Shown here one piece after another: positions 49,183-60,849 of a DNA stretch of 64,000 nucleotides. The DNA comes from Apricaphanius iberus. Taxonomy: Eukaryota > Chordata > Actinopteri > Cyprinodontiformes > Aphaniidae. The stretch is from NCBI GenBank assembly GCA_028564705.1, contig JAPXFQ010000344.1:1555001-1619000 (forward strand). The letters are read 5' to 3'. The notes under the pieces were generated by a model that did not search any database, was not told the DNA's origin, and saw nothing but the letters and a program-made list of their open reading frames with translations. Position numbers and translations under genes: made by a program. Position 1 is the stretch's first letter; every line of letters begins with the position of its first letter.

Positions 49183-49538
49183 CATTGGTGTTGGGCAAAG
49201 ATACAACAATTTTAATCTAGGTTAATCTCACTGTAATCTGGGAATTAATCTAGATTAATCTAGATTAAAATGGTTCATTTCAATTCTGCCTAAAGTATTC
49301 AGAATACTTGTGCTACCCAAAACCAACTAAAAGTAAATCTTTGAGAACGGGTTTCTGAAGCCAGGTGGTGTATTACACCAGGGCAGTGTTTCTCTTTTAC
49401 ATAGGCAATACCATGGTACTCTGCCACAGTGGAAATTCCAACACCACATCTACGAAATTCAGACCTGCCAACCTGTAGGCTGTGTAGTTTGTGTAGCAAG
49501 TTGTACACCCCTCGCCGCTCTATGAAAAGAAAAGCTGC
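49183..49538. repeat. Probable repeat hosting the 864-bp hAT element
   Basis: Starts with TTGGGCAAAGATACAAC and TTAATCTAGRTTAATC units repeated three or four times (49212-49270), like the ends of some teleost DNA transposons. It is interrupted at 49547 by the hAT MITE, and non-hAT sequence resumes at 50411. The far end is not defined. Confidence 0.35.
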
Positions 49539-49546
49539 GTGGACAT

Positions 49547-50410
49547 TAGGGATGCAACGGGACAGGGTAAAGTACCGGACCGTTCGGTACGCCCTGCACG
49601 GGACAATCCGTCCTCCTGTCCCACAGGACTTCGGTACTGCCATTGATTTTGTGCTGGTAATTAGTTACTGCCGGCCCGACCTTACCAAACTGCGCCACGC
49701 TCCCAGACAGAGGTGCAACAACCAGCTCGCTGTTCCCCGCTCCAGCAGCTGGTTGGCATAGAGACACGACCTCCTCTCCACAATGCGTGCATCACAGAGC
49801 AGTGAGGAGCAAAAAAATGTACACAGGTCGGTTGCGCTTTTTTCGGAAATCAGCCCTGGTGTGAGGTGCTGCTAAAATTTCTCCCCGACTTGAGCGCTTT
49901 CTGCCCGGGCGGGCTCCAGGTTTCAGGGGCGCTGGGATGCGCTGTGTTAATCTCCTCTTTGCGGTGCGCCGGAACGCAAAGCAAAGAGGAGATGTGCTGC
50001 GCTCCATTCATTGATGCACACACACAAGCCCGTTGAGCAGCGGGCACACGAAGAATATTTATCCGCCACCTGTGTCAGTGTGGTCAGATGCGTTCTCGTT
50101 TAAAGAACCGGTAAAATACAGAAAACATTCTCTTACTGCGGCCCTGTGTGTGAACGATAATCCCAGAGAGCAAACAGCTCGTTTGTCTTATTCTCATGGT
50201 TTTGACCCACCCAAACCTGTAACTATGGGCGGATTAAGTTAACTGTGACATTCTGCTTTTGTTCCCCAAAAAATTAAATAGCCTATATGTTTTGGGATTA
50301 AAAAAGCAGTCACTTTCTGCACACAACATGTACCGAACTGTACAGTGGACCGTGGCCCAAGTACCGAGGTACGGACTGTACCGTGGCTTACCTGTACAGT
50401 TGCACCCCTA
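49547..50410. mobile_element. 864-bp hAT MITE with 8-bp target duplication
   Basis: The ends TAGGGATGCAACGG and, reverse-complemented, TAGGGGTGCAACTGTACAGG are hAT-type. Flanks GTGGACAT (49539-49546) and GTGAATAT (50411-50418) match at 6 of 8 positions, the expected size of an hAT duplication. Subterminal GTACCGKACCG-like motifs occur near both ends. A GC-rich central part contains a hairpin with arms ATCTCCTCTTTGC and GCAAAGAGGAGAT. No transposase frame. Confidence 0.75.
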
Positions 50411-52097
50411 GTGAATATGTGAGCTCTTTGCTAAATGTGCAGTACACATGTCTGACAACATGATGCACCAGTGCAGCGAAGCAGTTTCAGCCAATCACTG
50501 TAGAAAGCGGAGAATAATAATTTTTGTTTTCTATCAAACAACAAACATTGTCTTTATTTGGTGCCCAAACTACCAAGACCAGGCACCGAGCAATCCTTAT
50601 AAAACTTTTTCCATCTTAACTCGTCCACTGTGTATTAAAGGCACCAACTGATGTGAGTTAATTGAAAAGATGCACTGTGGCGGCCCTGATATTTGCTCCC
50701 TATCAGTTGTGTGATTAGCTTGAAATGGTTTCTTTTGTGTTGGTCTGGGATACTTCATCAGCAATCAGTGGAAGCTAACCTCTAAGTCATCCTATATCCT
50801 TTTGCCTTACATTCAGTTCCATGTCTTGATCTAATTCCTTACCTGCCTCTATTATCAAAACCAGTGCTTCTGTAACGGTAAAGTGGAATTTAGTGTAATG
50901 TGCTGTGTACGATAATTAAATAACTGGGCAATGGTATTGATTCTAGAACCGTTATCTAATTAACTAAAGGCCTTCCGTACAAAGGTATGTATTGTTTATC
51001 CTGGCAGTGTAAAAGAGAGAGCAGCATGATGATTCCGGTATAGCTCCTTTAAAAATAACTATGAAAATATAAATCTAAACAATAAACATTTCCAGTAAGA
51101 GAGGAGCAATGACTTATTTCTGACAGTTTCAGAGTGCTGGCAGAGAGCTTGAATTACATTTTGCTTTGAGGGCTAGAACTCCCATTTATTATCTACAGTC
51201 AGTCTCTTCAAGGACTTGTGTGAGAATATAGCCCTTGAAAAGAAGATACATAATACATACTTTTTTTTAAGTAAGGCCAGCAGAGAGATATGTTCTCATC
51301 CTATCTTCCTGTACTGATTCAAATATGGTTAAGTGAGTGATTTATGGAATATAATGAATTCAGGGAGCCAAGTCTAAAGCTGCAGACAGGGACACTGCAT
51401 GCTGCTGGCTAAGTCTGCAGTATTTATTCTTTGTCAAAAGTTCTTTTGTATAGCTTCATATTTTTTTATTTTTTTTACTGCAGCGGCGTATGCCTCAGTC
51501 CTGTTATTTGTTCACATATATCATAATCTGTAAAAGTGTGTAAACAAATTCAATTCCACATTCATTTGAACTCATATTTTCCTTCATGCTATGTTTCCGA
51601 TCCAGAGGACTTCTGTATTTTTTCTTTTTTTGACCTGCCAGAGAAGTACTGGGCACAGAGCAAGTGAGACTTTCCTAATTTAAAGTTCCCAACTGCAAAC
51701 TCTCACGTGGTTCTCTCAGTTTTTTTAGGTTTTTTTTTAGATTTGCTGAGTTTGTGTTTGTATAAATTAGCTAATCTGTTCATCTGGTGGGCAGAAGCAA
51801 GATTGCCCTGATGTTTGAAATAATATCCCCAGATGTCATGTGGTTTCTTTATCTGTTCTGCTGGTAGATTCAGGAATGCAGTGCATATTCTGAGTATTTT
51901 CTTCAAAAGAAAGTGTTTAGACAGGAGAATGTGAGCACTTTAAGCAATATTTATAGTCTTTAATTTCACAGGTTGTTTGGAGGAATCCAAACAGAGGCAG
52001 GGCAAGTAAGATAGCAGATTGCAGGAAAAATAAATATTGAATATCTGAGTACAAAACAAAAGCTAGGCAAAATGGTCTAAAAAACAAACGTGACAAC

Positions 52098-52575
52098 TAG
52101 GGATGCACTGATCCACTTATTTTGTTTCCAATACCGATACAGATATCTGAGGTTCATAATCCGATCTGATACTGAATTACATACATGTCTTGGTGAGTAA
52201 AAGGCACAGCAAAAGATTTTTGTGCAAGGCAACTTCATACTTTACTTTCCGATTAATTTAAACATGTAAAAAAAGCAAATGTACTGAATTACTAATTAAA
52301 TTAAAGTGCACCAGTACAGCAAAATAATAATAATAAACCAAAAGCTTTACAAGCTTGGCCAAACATGAAATAAAATAATACCAAATTTTAAACTGGTTCA
52401 AGTCAGTACAATTAGGAATACAAAAAAGGGTAACATACATAATTATCTTAAAAGCAAAAAGCAAAATACAGTACCTTGACTACCTTAGTCAAATAGGTAA
52501 AAACAAAAGCGGAACCTTTTTACAATTGTTCACTTGGTCCAACTATGAATTGTATCACTGTAGTGATGTCACTAT
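52098..52575 (+). mobile_element. 5' remnant of an hAT element
   Basis: TAGGGATGCACTGATCCACT followed by AATACCGATACAGATATC and AATCCGATCTGATACTG is the start of a common teleost hAT family. The matching right end is not found before another element begins near 52580. No coding part recognised. Confidence 0.5.
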
Positions 52576-52579
52576 ACAC

Positions 52580-53098
52580 GTATCTTGAATGAAGCGCGGG
52601 CCCAGTGAAAACATTTTCAACAAAAGCAGATTTAAAAAATCAGAAATAACACTTACCGAGGTCAGATGGACAGGCGCTCCTAAGGAGGAACAGAAAACCT
52701 GTAGTTGGTGTCCTGGTGGGAGATTTAAGCTCCGATGCGGCCGAGGAGGTCATAAAATTAGGCGCGGGACAGACGGAAATAGCGCTGAAAGCGAACCTCA
52801 TCCATAAGCAGCTCCTGGAGCAAATTGTTAAACTTCCCAAACTCGGAACGCATCTGAATAATGGGCGCTGATGCACCCACTGTCAACGTTGTCTAGCTTT
52901 ATCTAGCAAATAAAGTCAAGCCACTCTCTCGTTACGGTCCACCATAGTGCAGAACGTATGGCAACAGAAGAAGCCCTGCCCATGCGTTGTTTTTTCCTCA
53001 GAAGCAGGCTATGGAAGCCAAAAAGCACATACGTCAAACTTCATCCATTGAATGCGTTGCCTGACGCAGACCAACTGTGCGGTGTGAATGCACCATTA
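52580..53098. mobile_element. Probable DNA-transposon remnant (GGTGCATTCACACCGC end)
   Basis: Read on the minus strand the right side starts TAATGGTGCATTCACACCGC, followed by GACGCAGACC in inverse, an end type seen in teleost DNA transposons. The block 52640-52880 is GC-rich and open on both strands (72 and 78 codons), but no nuclease or DNA-binding motif is visible. The left end is not defined. Confidence 0.35.
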
Positions 53099-53834
53099 GG
53101 TCTTTGTCTGTAAAGTAGTGACAGGAAGGCAACTCATAGTGCTGCTCCAGTCGCTCCAGAATCCCACGTTCACAACCACAGACAGCGGCTGGTCATCCAG
53201 AGTGATAAATCCAGCTTGCCTGCCTGTGATCGTTTCGGTTTTGACACAGTTTCTCTTTCGTTTTTCAGTGTATATCAGTGTCGGTTGGCTAGTGTTTTTG
53301 TAAGAGTTGCCACAGTGAACTTGTGGTATTGAGCAGGACATTTGTTTTTAAAGTGGTGTATCAGATTCATGCAGTTGAACGCAGCTCTGTTTTTCCGCCA
53401 TGTGACATGTCCGCTTTGCACACTTTTCAAGTGGCTGTTGCACTGCCATCGCTGTCCAGTTAAAAGTACACCCAACCTGAAGACATTTTTGTTGTGCTTT
53501 CATGAGGAAACACATTTACCCCGCATTAGCCTTCTAGCTTCCTACTCACTATTTTGTTGTCTGAATTAAATATATAATACTATAATATAATACTAAATTG
53601 TGTGACGTTGCTGTCGTCCATGCAACAATGAATAGCGAGGTAGTGGAATTTAAAAAAATGAAAACTGAGCCATTGTCATTCTCTTTGGCAATCCCGATCT
53701 CAGGTTGAATTAAAAACATAGTTAACTTTTAAACTTATGTCCGATTTTTTTCAACTGATTCAGATCTTTTTAAAACCACATAATCGGGACCCATTTTCGA
53801 TTTCAGGCCACAGAATTCTACATGATTTTGATCT

Positions 53835-54065
53835 GAATCTTGACTGGGCCAATATACTTTGATCTAAACCGTTCCTTTTGTGTATCTGTTTTTTTTTGTA
53901 GTTTTGTTTAATTGAAAGGTAAACCTATGACCCATTATTTTGTTAACAGGTTTTTATTTTTCCAGGTTCCTGTTATTAGCTCTTATCTAGTGACCCTTCC
54001 ACTTTGACCATCTTCCCTGTCCTTGCAAGAGAATTCCTCCCCAAAACATCAAAGATTCTTTCAGG
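53835..54065. mobile_element. Tc1/mariner-like relic, non-coding strand
   Basis: GACTGGGCCAATATACTTTG and ATCTAAACCGTTCC, then GAAAGGTAAACCTATGACC, AGGTTTTTATTTTTCCAGG and ACCATCTTCCCTGTCC follow, in order, the antisense of a widespread teleost Tc1-like transposase region. Indels are numerous; no inverted repeats were found. Confidence 0.5.
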
Positions 54066-54070
54066 TTTTG

Positions 54071-54240
54071 CCAAGGCAATTTTATTTGTATAGCACACTT
54101 AGAACACAAGGCAATTCAAGGTGCTTTACATGATTACATAAATATGAAAATTAAAACGTAAGATAAATAAGAGAAAGCATAAATGAACTTAAAACAAACA
54201 AAGGCATTTGATTAAAAACAACAATTAAGGGTAAAACATT
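54071..54240 (-). mobile_element. 3' tail of an L2-type LINE
   Basis: CCAAGGCAATTTTATTTGTA followed by TAGCACACTT and AAGGCAATTCAAGGTGCTTT is the antisense of the 3' end seen in the LINEs at 37690 and 48800. Only the terminal part remains. Confidence 0.65.
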
Positions 54241-54595
54241 TAATAGTATTGGCAATAATAGTATCGGTTGTATGGCCCTCTTATATGATGTGTTTTTCAT
54301 GCCACTATTTAGATGACTACTGTTTCCAGTTTGAGATGAAGGACAGAACAGCACTGATGTGGTTTATAAAGCTTGGATATTGTTTCATAACCTTACTTTG
54401 ATTTAAATGTCTTAAATTCATCCTTGACCTTTCTACTGACAATAAATTAAACACGTTTTCCTAGATGGTATGTTTTCGAAAGAATTTTATTTGTGGATAA
54501 GGAAGAAAAAATGGTAATATATGAACCCAGATAATGCTCGAAAAAAAGATCTACTTTATTGTAAATATAAAATTTGCTTTTTTTTACACACAACT

Positions 54596-54870
54596 AAAAA
54601 TGCACATTTTGTAAATATTTTCAGTTTTTAAATTATCCTACTCAGTTGCACATTCAAGAATGTCACTTAATTCCTAAGAACTGCACGGTACTTGGTTTTG
54701 TCATTTTTGTCATTTTACATATAGAATTCTTAATTCTGTTTTTTATACTTGTTCAATTTTACTATAAGAATCTAAATGCTTCTATTACCTGTCACTTGCT
54801 GTGGTTACAGTTGAATTTTCCCTTTGTGGGACAATAAAGGATTATTCTATTCTATCATGTTCTATTCTAA
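54596..54870 (+). mobile_element. 3' UTR and tail of a Rex1/CR1-like LINE
   Basis: GCACATTTTGTAAATATTTT starts an AT-rich 3' UTR that ends in CCCTTTGTGGGACAATAAAG and GATTATTCTATTCTAT. The terminal block is nearly the same as that of the retroposon in Tc1 (GGGACAATAAAGGATTATTC at 17608-17640, minus strand), with a TTCTA tail here instead of TTCAA. No coding part. Confidence 0.65.
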
Positions 54871-57538
54871 AACTGTCAAATCCCTTTGATAGTGCTGTTT
54901 AAGCTCTGCCTTTCGCAGTTAATTGACTGCATGACTGTTTTCCTGCAGAAAAACAGAGCCAGATTCATGCATGTACTCTATACGATAATTAAACTTTCTG
55001 AATCTTCCTTTTGTGACGTTATAATTATTACTTTTAACACTCTCTTACTCTCATGCTCTGTCTGAATCCCATTTTCACATATCCTGAGAACCTTTAACGA
55101 TTGGTTATATTTCTCCCAGTATTCTCTTTGCCCCTTCCTCAGCTGTCTGACTGACTTACATAACAGGACAGATATGAGAGATTTAAGATGTTTTGTAATG
55201 TTTTTTATAGAAGTGTTTGTAGACCAGTCCAGTTTACCAGCTGGTTTGAATTCATTTTGAACAATGTGAATTTTATTGTAGTTGTCATGATTCTATTGAA
55301 ACGACTGCATGAGTGATTATCTTTTTATGAACTCATTAATACGTAATGGGGGCATAACAAGAACACAGAAACTCAAACAAACACACAAAAATCTTGTTCA
55401 TAATAAAAGGTTATGCATACTTAAATTATATAAAATTCTTGATGATTAGTTGATGCTTCACATTTCCACTGCTTTGTGTACCATCAGAATCTAGTGTTCT
55501 ATAGCCTACTACTCTTTTTACATCTCTTGACGTTTGGGTAGTAAACTGCATTATAACTTTTATATTTGACTGTTGTCTCAATACAATATGGTGTGTGCTT
55601 TTAAAAATTATTCAGGCAATTTTTTAAAAACAGTTCCCACCTATTACTTGGTGATATTATTTATTACTCCTTCAAAAATGTTAAGAGTATGTAACAAAAG
55701 AAACTGGTATTTTATATGTTTTTTTTATTTAAAATATAGCTTGATGTAATGAAAGAAATGTGTACACCTGCCATAGTCTGTGTTTTACAGTAGTTGCTGA
55801 GTCACTGTAGGAATTCCTGCTGTGAACAATCCAACCATATACACACACAGCTTGGTTTCTTTATTCTTTTTTAGAAATGTAAACTCAATGTGCTCACACT
55901 CTGTCGTGTAGCCGTTAGCCCCTTTAATACCATAGCTTTATTAAATCACAATGTTCCCCTCACACCATTCTATAGTGCTGGCTGTAAGTTATCTTAATAG
56001 AGCCCCAACTGAACCCCTCTGCCCCATTCCTGGGCCTCTGTTAAACCAATGGCCGACTCTTACTGCCACTCTGGCTCACATTCAACAAAACTATCTCTCA
56101 GCATTTTTTCAGCAGCGTGCTGGAGATAGAGGGGAGGTTTTTTTGTTGTTGTTAGTTTGTTTGGCTGTTTTATTGCTTGGACTTTTTCAAACTTAACTTC
56201 TAAAAGTCAGTGCTGCAGAACTGTTCTCTTTTTCTTCCACTCAAATCATTTTTTAAGTTGAAATGAGCATAAGTTGGAAACAACATCGCTGCCTCGTATC
56301 CCACTGAAAAGTATGCACAAATGTACAAATGGAAAATGTAAGTTTCTCTTCATTTTAGGAAGCAAAAGAAGCAAACTGTCTGAAGCTGAATTTTTTTTTT
56401 TCGCTCTGTCCAAGTTAGCTTCACTTTGTTGAATTAGGATAATTAACTCTCCTGACACACTGCAAAGTAATGAAATCTGTGCTTTGGCACTATATGAATT
56501 AGTTGGAACATCTGATTCATTGGTCTCTGCACTCTTTTTCTCTTTACTTCTCTCACACCATACACCCCCCCCCCCTCCCATGTTTGGCATTTACCCATGA
56601 TTCTAATTAGATTGGCTGAAGGAATAATGTTCTTATCTAAATCATACAGAAAGGAGGAAATCTTCACTGGATGACTGGTGGATTAAAAAGCCACAAAAAA
56701 CATTGTGATTAAACTACCTTATAGTACGATAACATTTATGTAGGTGGCGTATGTCAAAATAACCTACTAATGGATGACAGGACCCAAGGTTTCTCAGCAG
56801 AACATTGCTTTCTTTCATTTCGGTGTGATGTGTTTTCTAACTGTATAAGCATTACACCAACATGATGTTAAGAAAAATGTAATACATTATACCTTGATTC
56901 TTTCTGTGACTGACAAGAGCTGTGACTGGTTTTTAGTTATTCAGACTAATATGGAGCGAGCTGTCATTAACTGTGTATTCGGACACCATAATCTTCAGAC
57001 ACCTGTTAACCATCTTGTTTCCTAGGTACAGAAACTGGGCCCTGCAGGCCGAGACCACACGATAGGTTCAGTTTTGAAGATCCTCTGACCTAATCAGAAT
57101 ATGAGGATATGGTCTGAATGTGCTATCAGATTGGGAAACAGGCTCATGTCTCACACATTTAACTAAAACAGAAATAGCCTCCATATAAAAAGGGTTAACT
57201 ACAGACTGAAAAAACAATGAAGATGTTTCTGAGTGAGCCAATACTTTAAAAAAATAGTGCTGTAAATGATTTACAAAATGAGAATAACAATAGAGACATG
57301 TTGATGGAGTACTATTTGTTGAAGGATTCTTTCCATTTTTTTTATAAATTTTGGAATCAGTTGGTCTCACATAAATGATCTCAGCTGGCTTTGAAGCTTG
57401 GCAATTATGTCAAACGGGTATTACATGTGGAATTACCACCTGTACTGTAAGGATTCAGTAGACCTGGATAAAGTTTCAATTCAACACTAGATTGATGTGT
57501 CAACCATAGACTGTATATAAAGATGGATGGAGGCTCGG

Positions 57539-57546
57539 TGACGTCA
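57539..57546. promoter_or_regulatory. Perfect CRE palindrome (TGACGTCA) in a repeat
   Basis: TGACGTCA, the full CREB/ATF palindrome, 18 bp after TATATAAA (57514-57521). It sits in the dispersed repeat, so it is likely part of the repeat consensus and not of the syntrophin gene. Confidence 0.35.
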
Positions 57547-58049
57547 TCAGTTGGTTTCTGAAGAGCTGAATTAAAGCCAGCTGGGCGGTTCCAACCACAG
57601 TTTTCTTGGCTGTGTAACGTGCCTCCTCACTAGGGCTGTCAAAATTGCTCAAAAATGACGCTCGAATATTCCCTCTAAAAAACACAGGAATATTCGAACT
57701 ATTCGAACATCTGGTTGCGCATTTTGTTAATGACGCGCATTACGTCACTAATAGCACAAATTAATACAAAGAGACATAACTACTATAGGTAGTTATGTAT
57801 AGGTAGTTAATTGAAGTTCAACATATTTGACAATGTATTACCAACACAAAACCAATAAAAAAACGAATGGCCGAGACCGCAGATCTCGCTCACTCACAAG
57901 CACTCTCTCTCTCTCTCTCTCTCGCCCTCGCCCTCTCTCTGCACATAACGGTTTAAATTAACAACAACAATGAGCACATATTGAGCGCTGATGAAGAGTT
58001 TTGTGCAAGCAATTTAAGGTCGCGAATATAGTTCCAAATATAGCAGGCT

Positions 58050-58433
58050 TCATTCAGTGACTGAAACAAATTTATTAACATTAATTAACCTCGGTTCCAT
58101 TGCTTGACAGAAATCCCTGAAGCCTGCCCCATCCACGACACTGATCGGTCTCATGTCCTTACAAATGAAATAAATTAATTTCTGCGTGATGGCCTCTTGT
58201 CGTGTTGCAGACAAAGAGCTTGTGGCGGGTGGTGCAAAATAATTGTCCAGACGTGGCTGTTTAGCTTGAGTTCCACACATTATACCATGCTCATTTGGGT
58301 GCACATTTGTGAGATGTGACCTCATGTTGCTAGTGGTCGAATGGTATGCTAGCTGTATCTTACATTGACAGAAATCCCTGAAGCCTGCCCCATCCACGAC
58401 ACTGATCGGTCTCATGTCCTTACATGGAGACAC
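58050..58433 (-). pseudogene. hAT transposase N-terminus with broken BED finger
   Basis: Read on the minus strand. The frame begins with a copy of the KDMRPISVVDGAGFRDFCQ segment, continues into the second half of a BED-type zinc finger (CKIQLAYHSTTSNMRSHLTN and VHP, with the two His), and then reaches KLIYFICKDMRPISVVDGAG, FRDFCQAMEPR, the segment that follows the finger in ZBED/hAT transposases. The first Cys pair of the finger is gone: a 60-bp duplication (58365-58424 repeats 58104-58163) sits where it should be. Downstream catalytic parts (DDE, hAT dimerisation domain) are absent. Confidence 0.8.
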
Positions 58434-58680
58434 ATGGAGACATGGAGCACAAAGGATCCAATGACATAATGATTCTTGTTCAAGAGGTTAAATAGCTGAG
58501 TCTCCACACCAGTTAGTTGGACCAGTCCCAGCCTGGTCAGCGGCGAGCATGAACTGATGAAGCCTCTTGGATAAGAGGTGAAACGTCTTCCAAGACAAAT
58601 TACCAAGTCCAGTTGCGTTTGATTGAAATTTCCTTGAGATAACCATGACCTGGATGAATGAGAATATTCACAGGCTTATA
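58430..58680 (-). repeat. Foreign repeat piece inside the hAT relic
   Basis: TGATGAAGCCTCTTGGATAA, GAGGTGAAACGTCTTCCAAG and GTCCAGTTGCGTTTGATTGA form a segment recurrent in fish genomes (the plus strand has the form usually seen at the end of a dispersed retroelement, possibly Penelope-like). It interrupts the hAT sequence. The family is uncertain. Confidence 0.35.
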
Positions 58681-59469
58681 GCTTGCATACTACTTTATCT
58701 CGCGGCTCCACAATTTTACCTTCTACCGACCAAAATCCAAAGTACTTCCAGACATGGCTCTTTAGATTTTGGGGGGTTAAAATAATTTTCTCTGCTGCGG
58801 TCGAATTGGGCTCTGCAATTCTGCCATCTTCCATTAGTCAACTTTCACCAGTGACGCTGAGCTAGACAGTGCAACTCACGTGACCTGTCCCTGATGCCTG
58901 ACGGCAGCGCGCGCCCACTCGCAAAGCAGACAGCCGTGCCTCACATTCGAATATTAATTTTCACGTCCGAATTTCTGTTTTTTAAAACTATTCGAATATA
59001 TATTCGAACTTAGAATATTCGCTGACAGCCCTACTCCTCACACATGGAAAATAACAAAAAATGGGCAAAGAGGTGTAGCTGAGAGTGGGGCTGTCAGGGT
59101 GGGGGCAGATGATTGTCACTCTGAGGCGATGTGGCTACAAGCTAACCAGGCTAATCGAAGATAACGGAGTGTTAGCCAAGAAAGATTAAATTGTCCTTCA
59201 TTCACTGTCTGTTTATGTTCAGATTACTGTAAAACAATATGTTGACTGGAAAATATAAAAAATCCAAAATCAATTTAAATAGATTACCAGCAGATGTAAT
59301 GGTGATTCGCTGTCACAATAAGAAATAAATAGCTATTACCCTGACTAGATTAAACTAAGGCTACATCAGACATTTTCAGCCTAACGAACATTCCTTTTCA
59401 CTCTAAAATAATTATTCTAAACATAATCAAACATATCTTTATGATTGCTATACGTGCAGTGTTAAGATA

Positions 59470-59901
59470 CTATACATAGATGCTTTTTTCTTTCTCTACT
59501 GACCTCAGTTCACAAATTGAAAACAGCAAGTGTTCTGTTGTGTTGTACAGTCTGTTATGTTCTTGTTTTGGCCCTAGACATCTTTCCTTAGAGATGTGAC
59601 ATTGGCGCATTCTGCTCCTGACATACTTTACAGAGCCAACAACATGTTTCTGAGGTCGTTGGCTGGACTTTGAAATTCCATCCACTCCCACAGTAACCAG
59701 CGGTGGGAGCATGAATGACGGGTGTTCATCTTTATTGCACTGATTATTGTCCAAGAAGCCAACGGCTCTTTTTTGTGCCTGGAAGGAAGAAATGTGTAAA
59801 AAAAAAATATTCCAACAAGGAGCTGCTGTGCTGATTGGGGAGCAGAAGATATAAAGATTGCAGAAATGATAAAACCAATAAAAACTATGCATCAATGACA
59901 A
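59470..59901 (-). other. 143-codon frame with a candidate spliced exon
   Basis: Inside this minus-strand frame a strong acceptor (a T-rich tract ending in TTCTTCCTTCCAG, AG at 59779-59780) is followed by an open stretch up to a donor-like AAA/GTATGT (GT at 59625-59626), defining a possible 152-nt exon at 59627-59778. The frame contains PSFMLPPLVTVGVDGISKSS. I recognise no family. Possible explanations are an antisense or nested gene, a non-coding RNA exon, or chance. Confidence 0.15.
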
Positions 59902-60849
59902 TAAAAAAATACCTTTGTTGACTATTTGTAAAATTTAATATAACCGTTGCAATACCACAAGAATAAGGATGTGTTTTGTGAAGTTTAGGGTGAGATTATT
60001 GGTGGTCTTGGTCCATTGGTCCATATGGTCCAGATTGGGGACTTTGCAAAAGTTTTTTCCTTAAGGTGAGCCCATTCATATCTCAACCAGTCAATGGGAA
60101 AGAAAAATGTACAAATTAAATTATACTAAAAGAAAATGTATTGAAAAAATAATCAGTAATAAAGACTTTACAAAAACATAATTTTGTGTGACAATGTTTT
60201 TAACATTGCAGCTGACAAGTTTACAGGTAATCAGATAAGTAGTCAAGTGCAGATGTGCCTAGTCTTTACAACTTAGGTTAAATCATGTACTAGTGTGATT
60301 ATTTTTTTAAACTTGCTAAAAGGATGTAGATAGTTTTATGAGGGTCAGTGTGATAGTGGAAAACTTGGCAGGAAAGCTAAGAGGCAGACCCTGCATTAGA
60401 TGGAAAGAAACTCCTTGACTCTCACACAGTACTAAGTAGTTTCACTGGCTGCCAGATACACACAGTAATAACAGTTCTATTTCCACTAAGTTTAGCTCTG
60501 TATTAAATGTGTTGCCACTGGTATTCTCTGCAACATTTATGAGCCTGCTTTACCCATCTTTGTTTCATATGTATATATAATGACATATCTAAACTATCAC
60601 ATGACTGTTTACTTTTTTAATTTACGAAACAATGGAAATAATTTCACTCTCACAAACCTTGTCCAAACAAAGGGATTGCAATACTCTGTTTTCCCCTGTC
60701 CAGCTTTTATTTTCATCATGTTGTGGTATAAAGATTTGGGCCAACAGTAATGCGAAAATAAATTAATTCATCAGCCATTTTTTCGCTTCTTATCTGGATA
60801 TTCTATTCATTCATTAGTTATAATGGCTGACTACAAATAATTTTACTGC

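Larger units (their letters stand above)
57631..59033 (-). mobile_element. hAT transposon relic, 1,403 bp, perfect 8-bp TSD
   Basis: CTCCTCAC stands directly outside both ends (57623-57630 and 59034-59041). The termini are TAGGGCTGTCAAAATTG and, reverse-complemented, TAGGGCTGTCAGCGAATATT. TATTCGAA-type motifs repeat near both ends, as expected for transposase binding. Inside are a (CT)n stretch (57901-57950), a transposase N-terminal fragment (58050-58433) and a foreign-looking repeat piece (about 58430-58680). Most of the transposase is deleted. The perfect duplication indicates a rather young insertion. Confidence 0.9.
57500..59165. repeat. Dispersed teleost repeat, split by an hAT element
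   Basis: CATAGACTGTATATAAAGAT and GACGTCATCAGTTGGTTTCT, GAAGAGC are a segment I recognise as a frequent teleost repeat. It continues after the hAT insertion with CACATGGAAAATAACAAAAA and GAGGTGTAGCTGAGAGTGGG. The original sequence is therefore 57500-57630 plus about 59042-59165. It carries a TATA-like motif and a perfect CRE. Confidence 0.5.

Noticed and set aside
49299..49767. Several overlapping 70-114-codon frames on both strands
   Set aside because: They run across the boundary of a MITE insertion at 49547, so they cannot be conserved genes.
52589..52876. Overlapping + and - frames in a GC-rich block
   Set aside because: No DDE, Myb or MADF motif could be seen; the block belongs to a probable transposon remnant.
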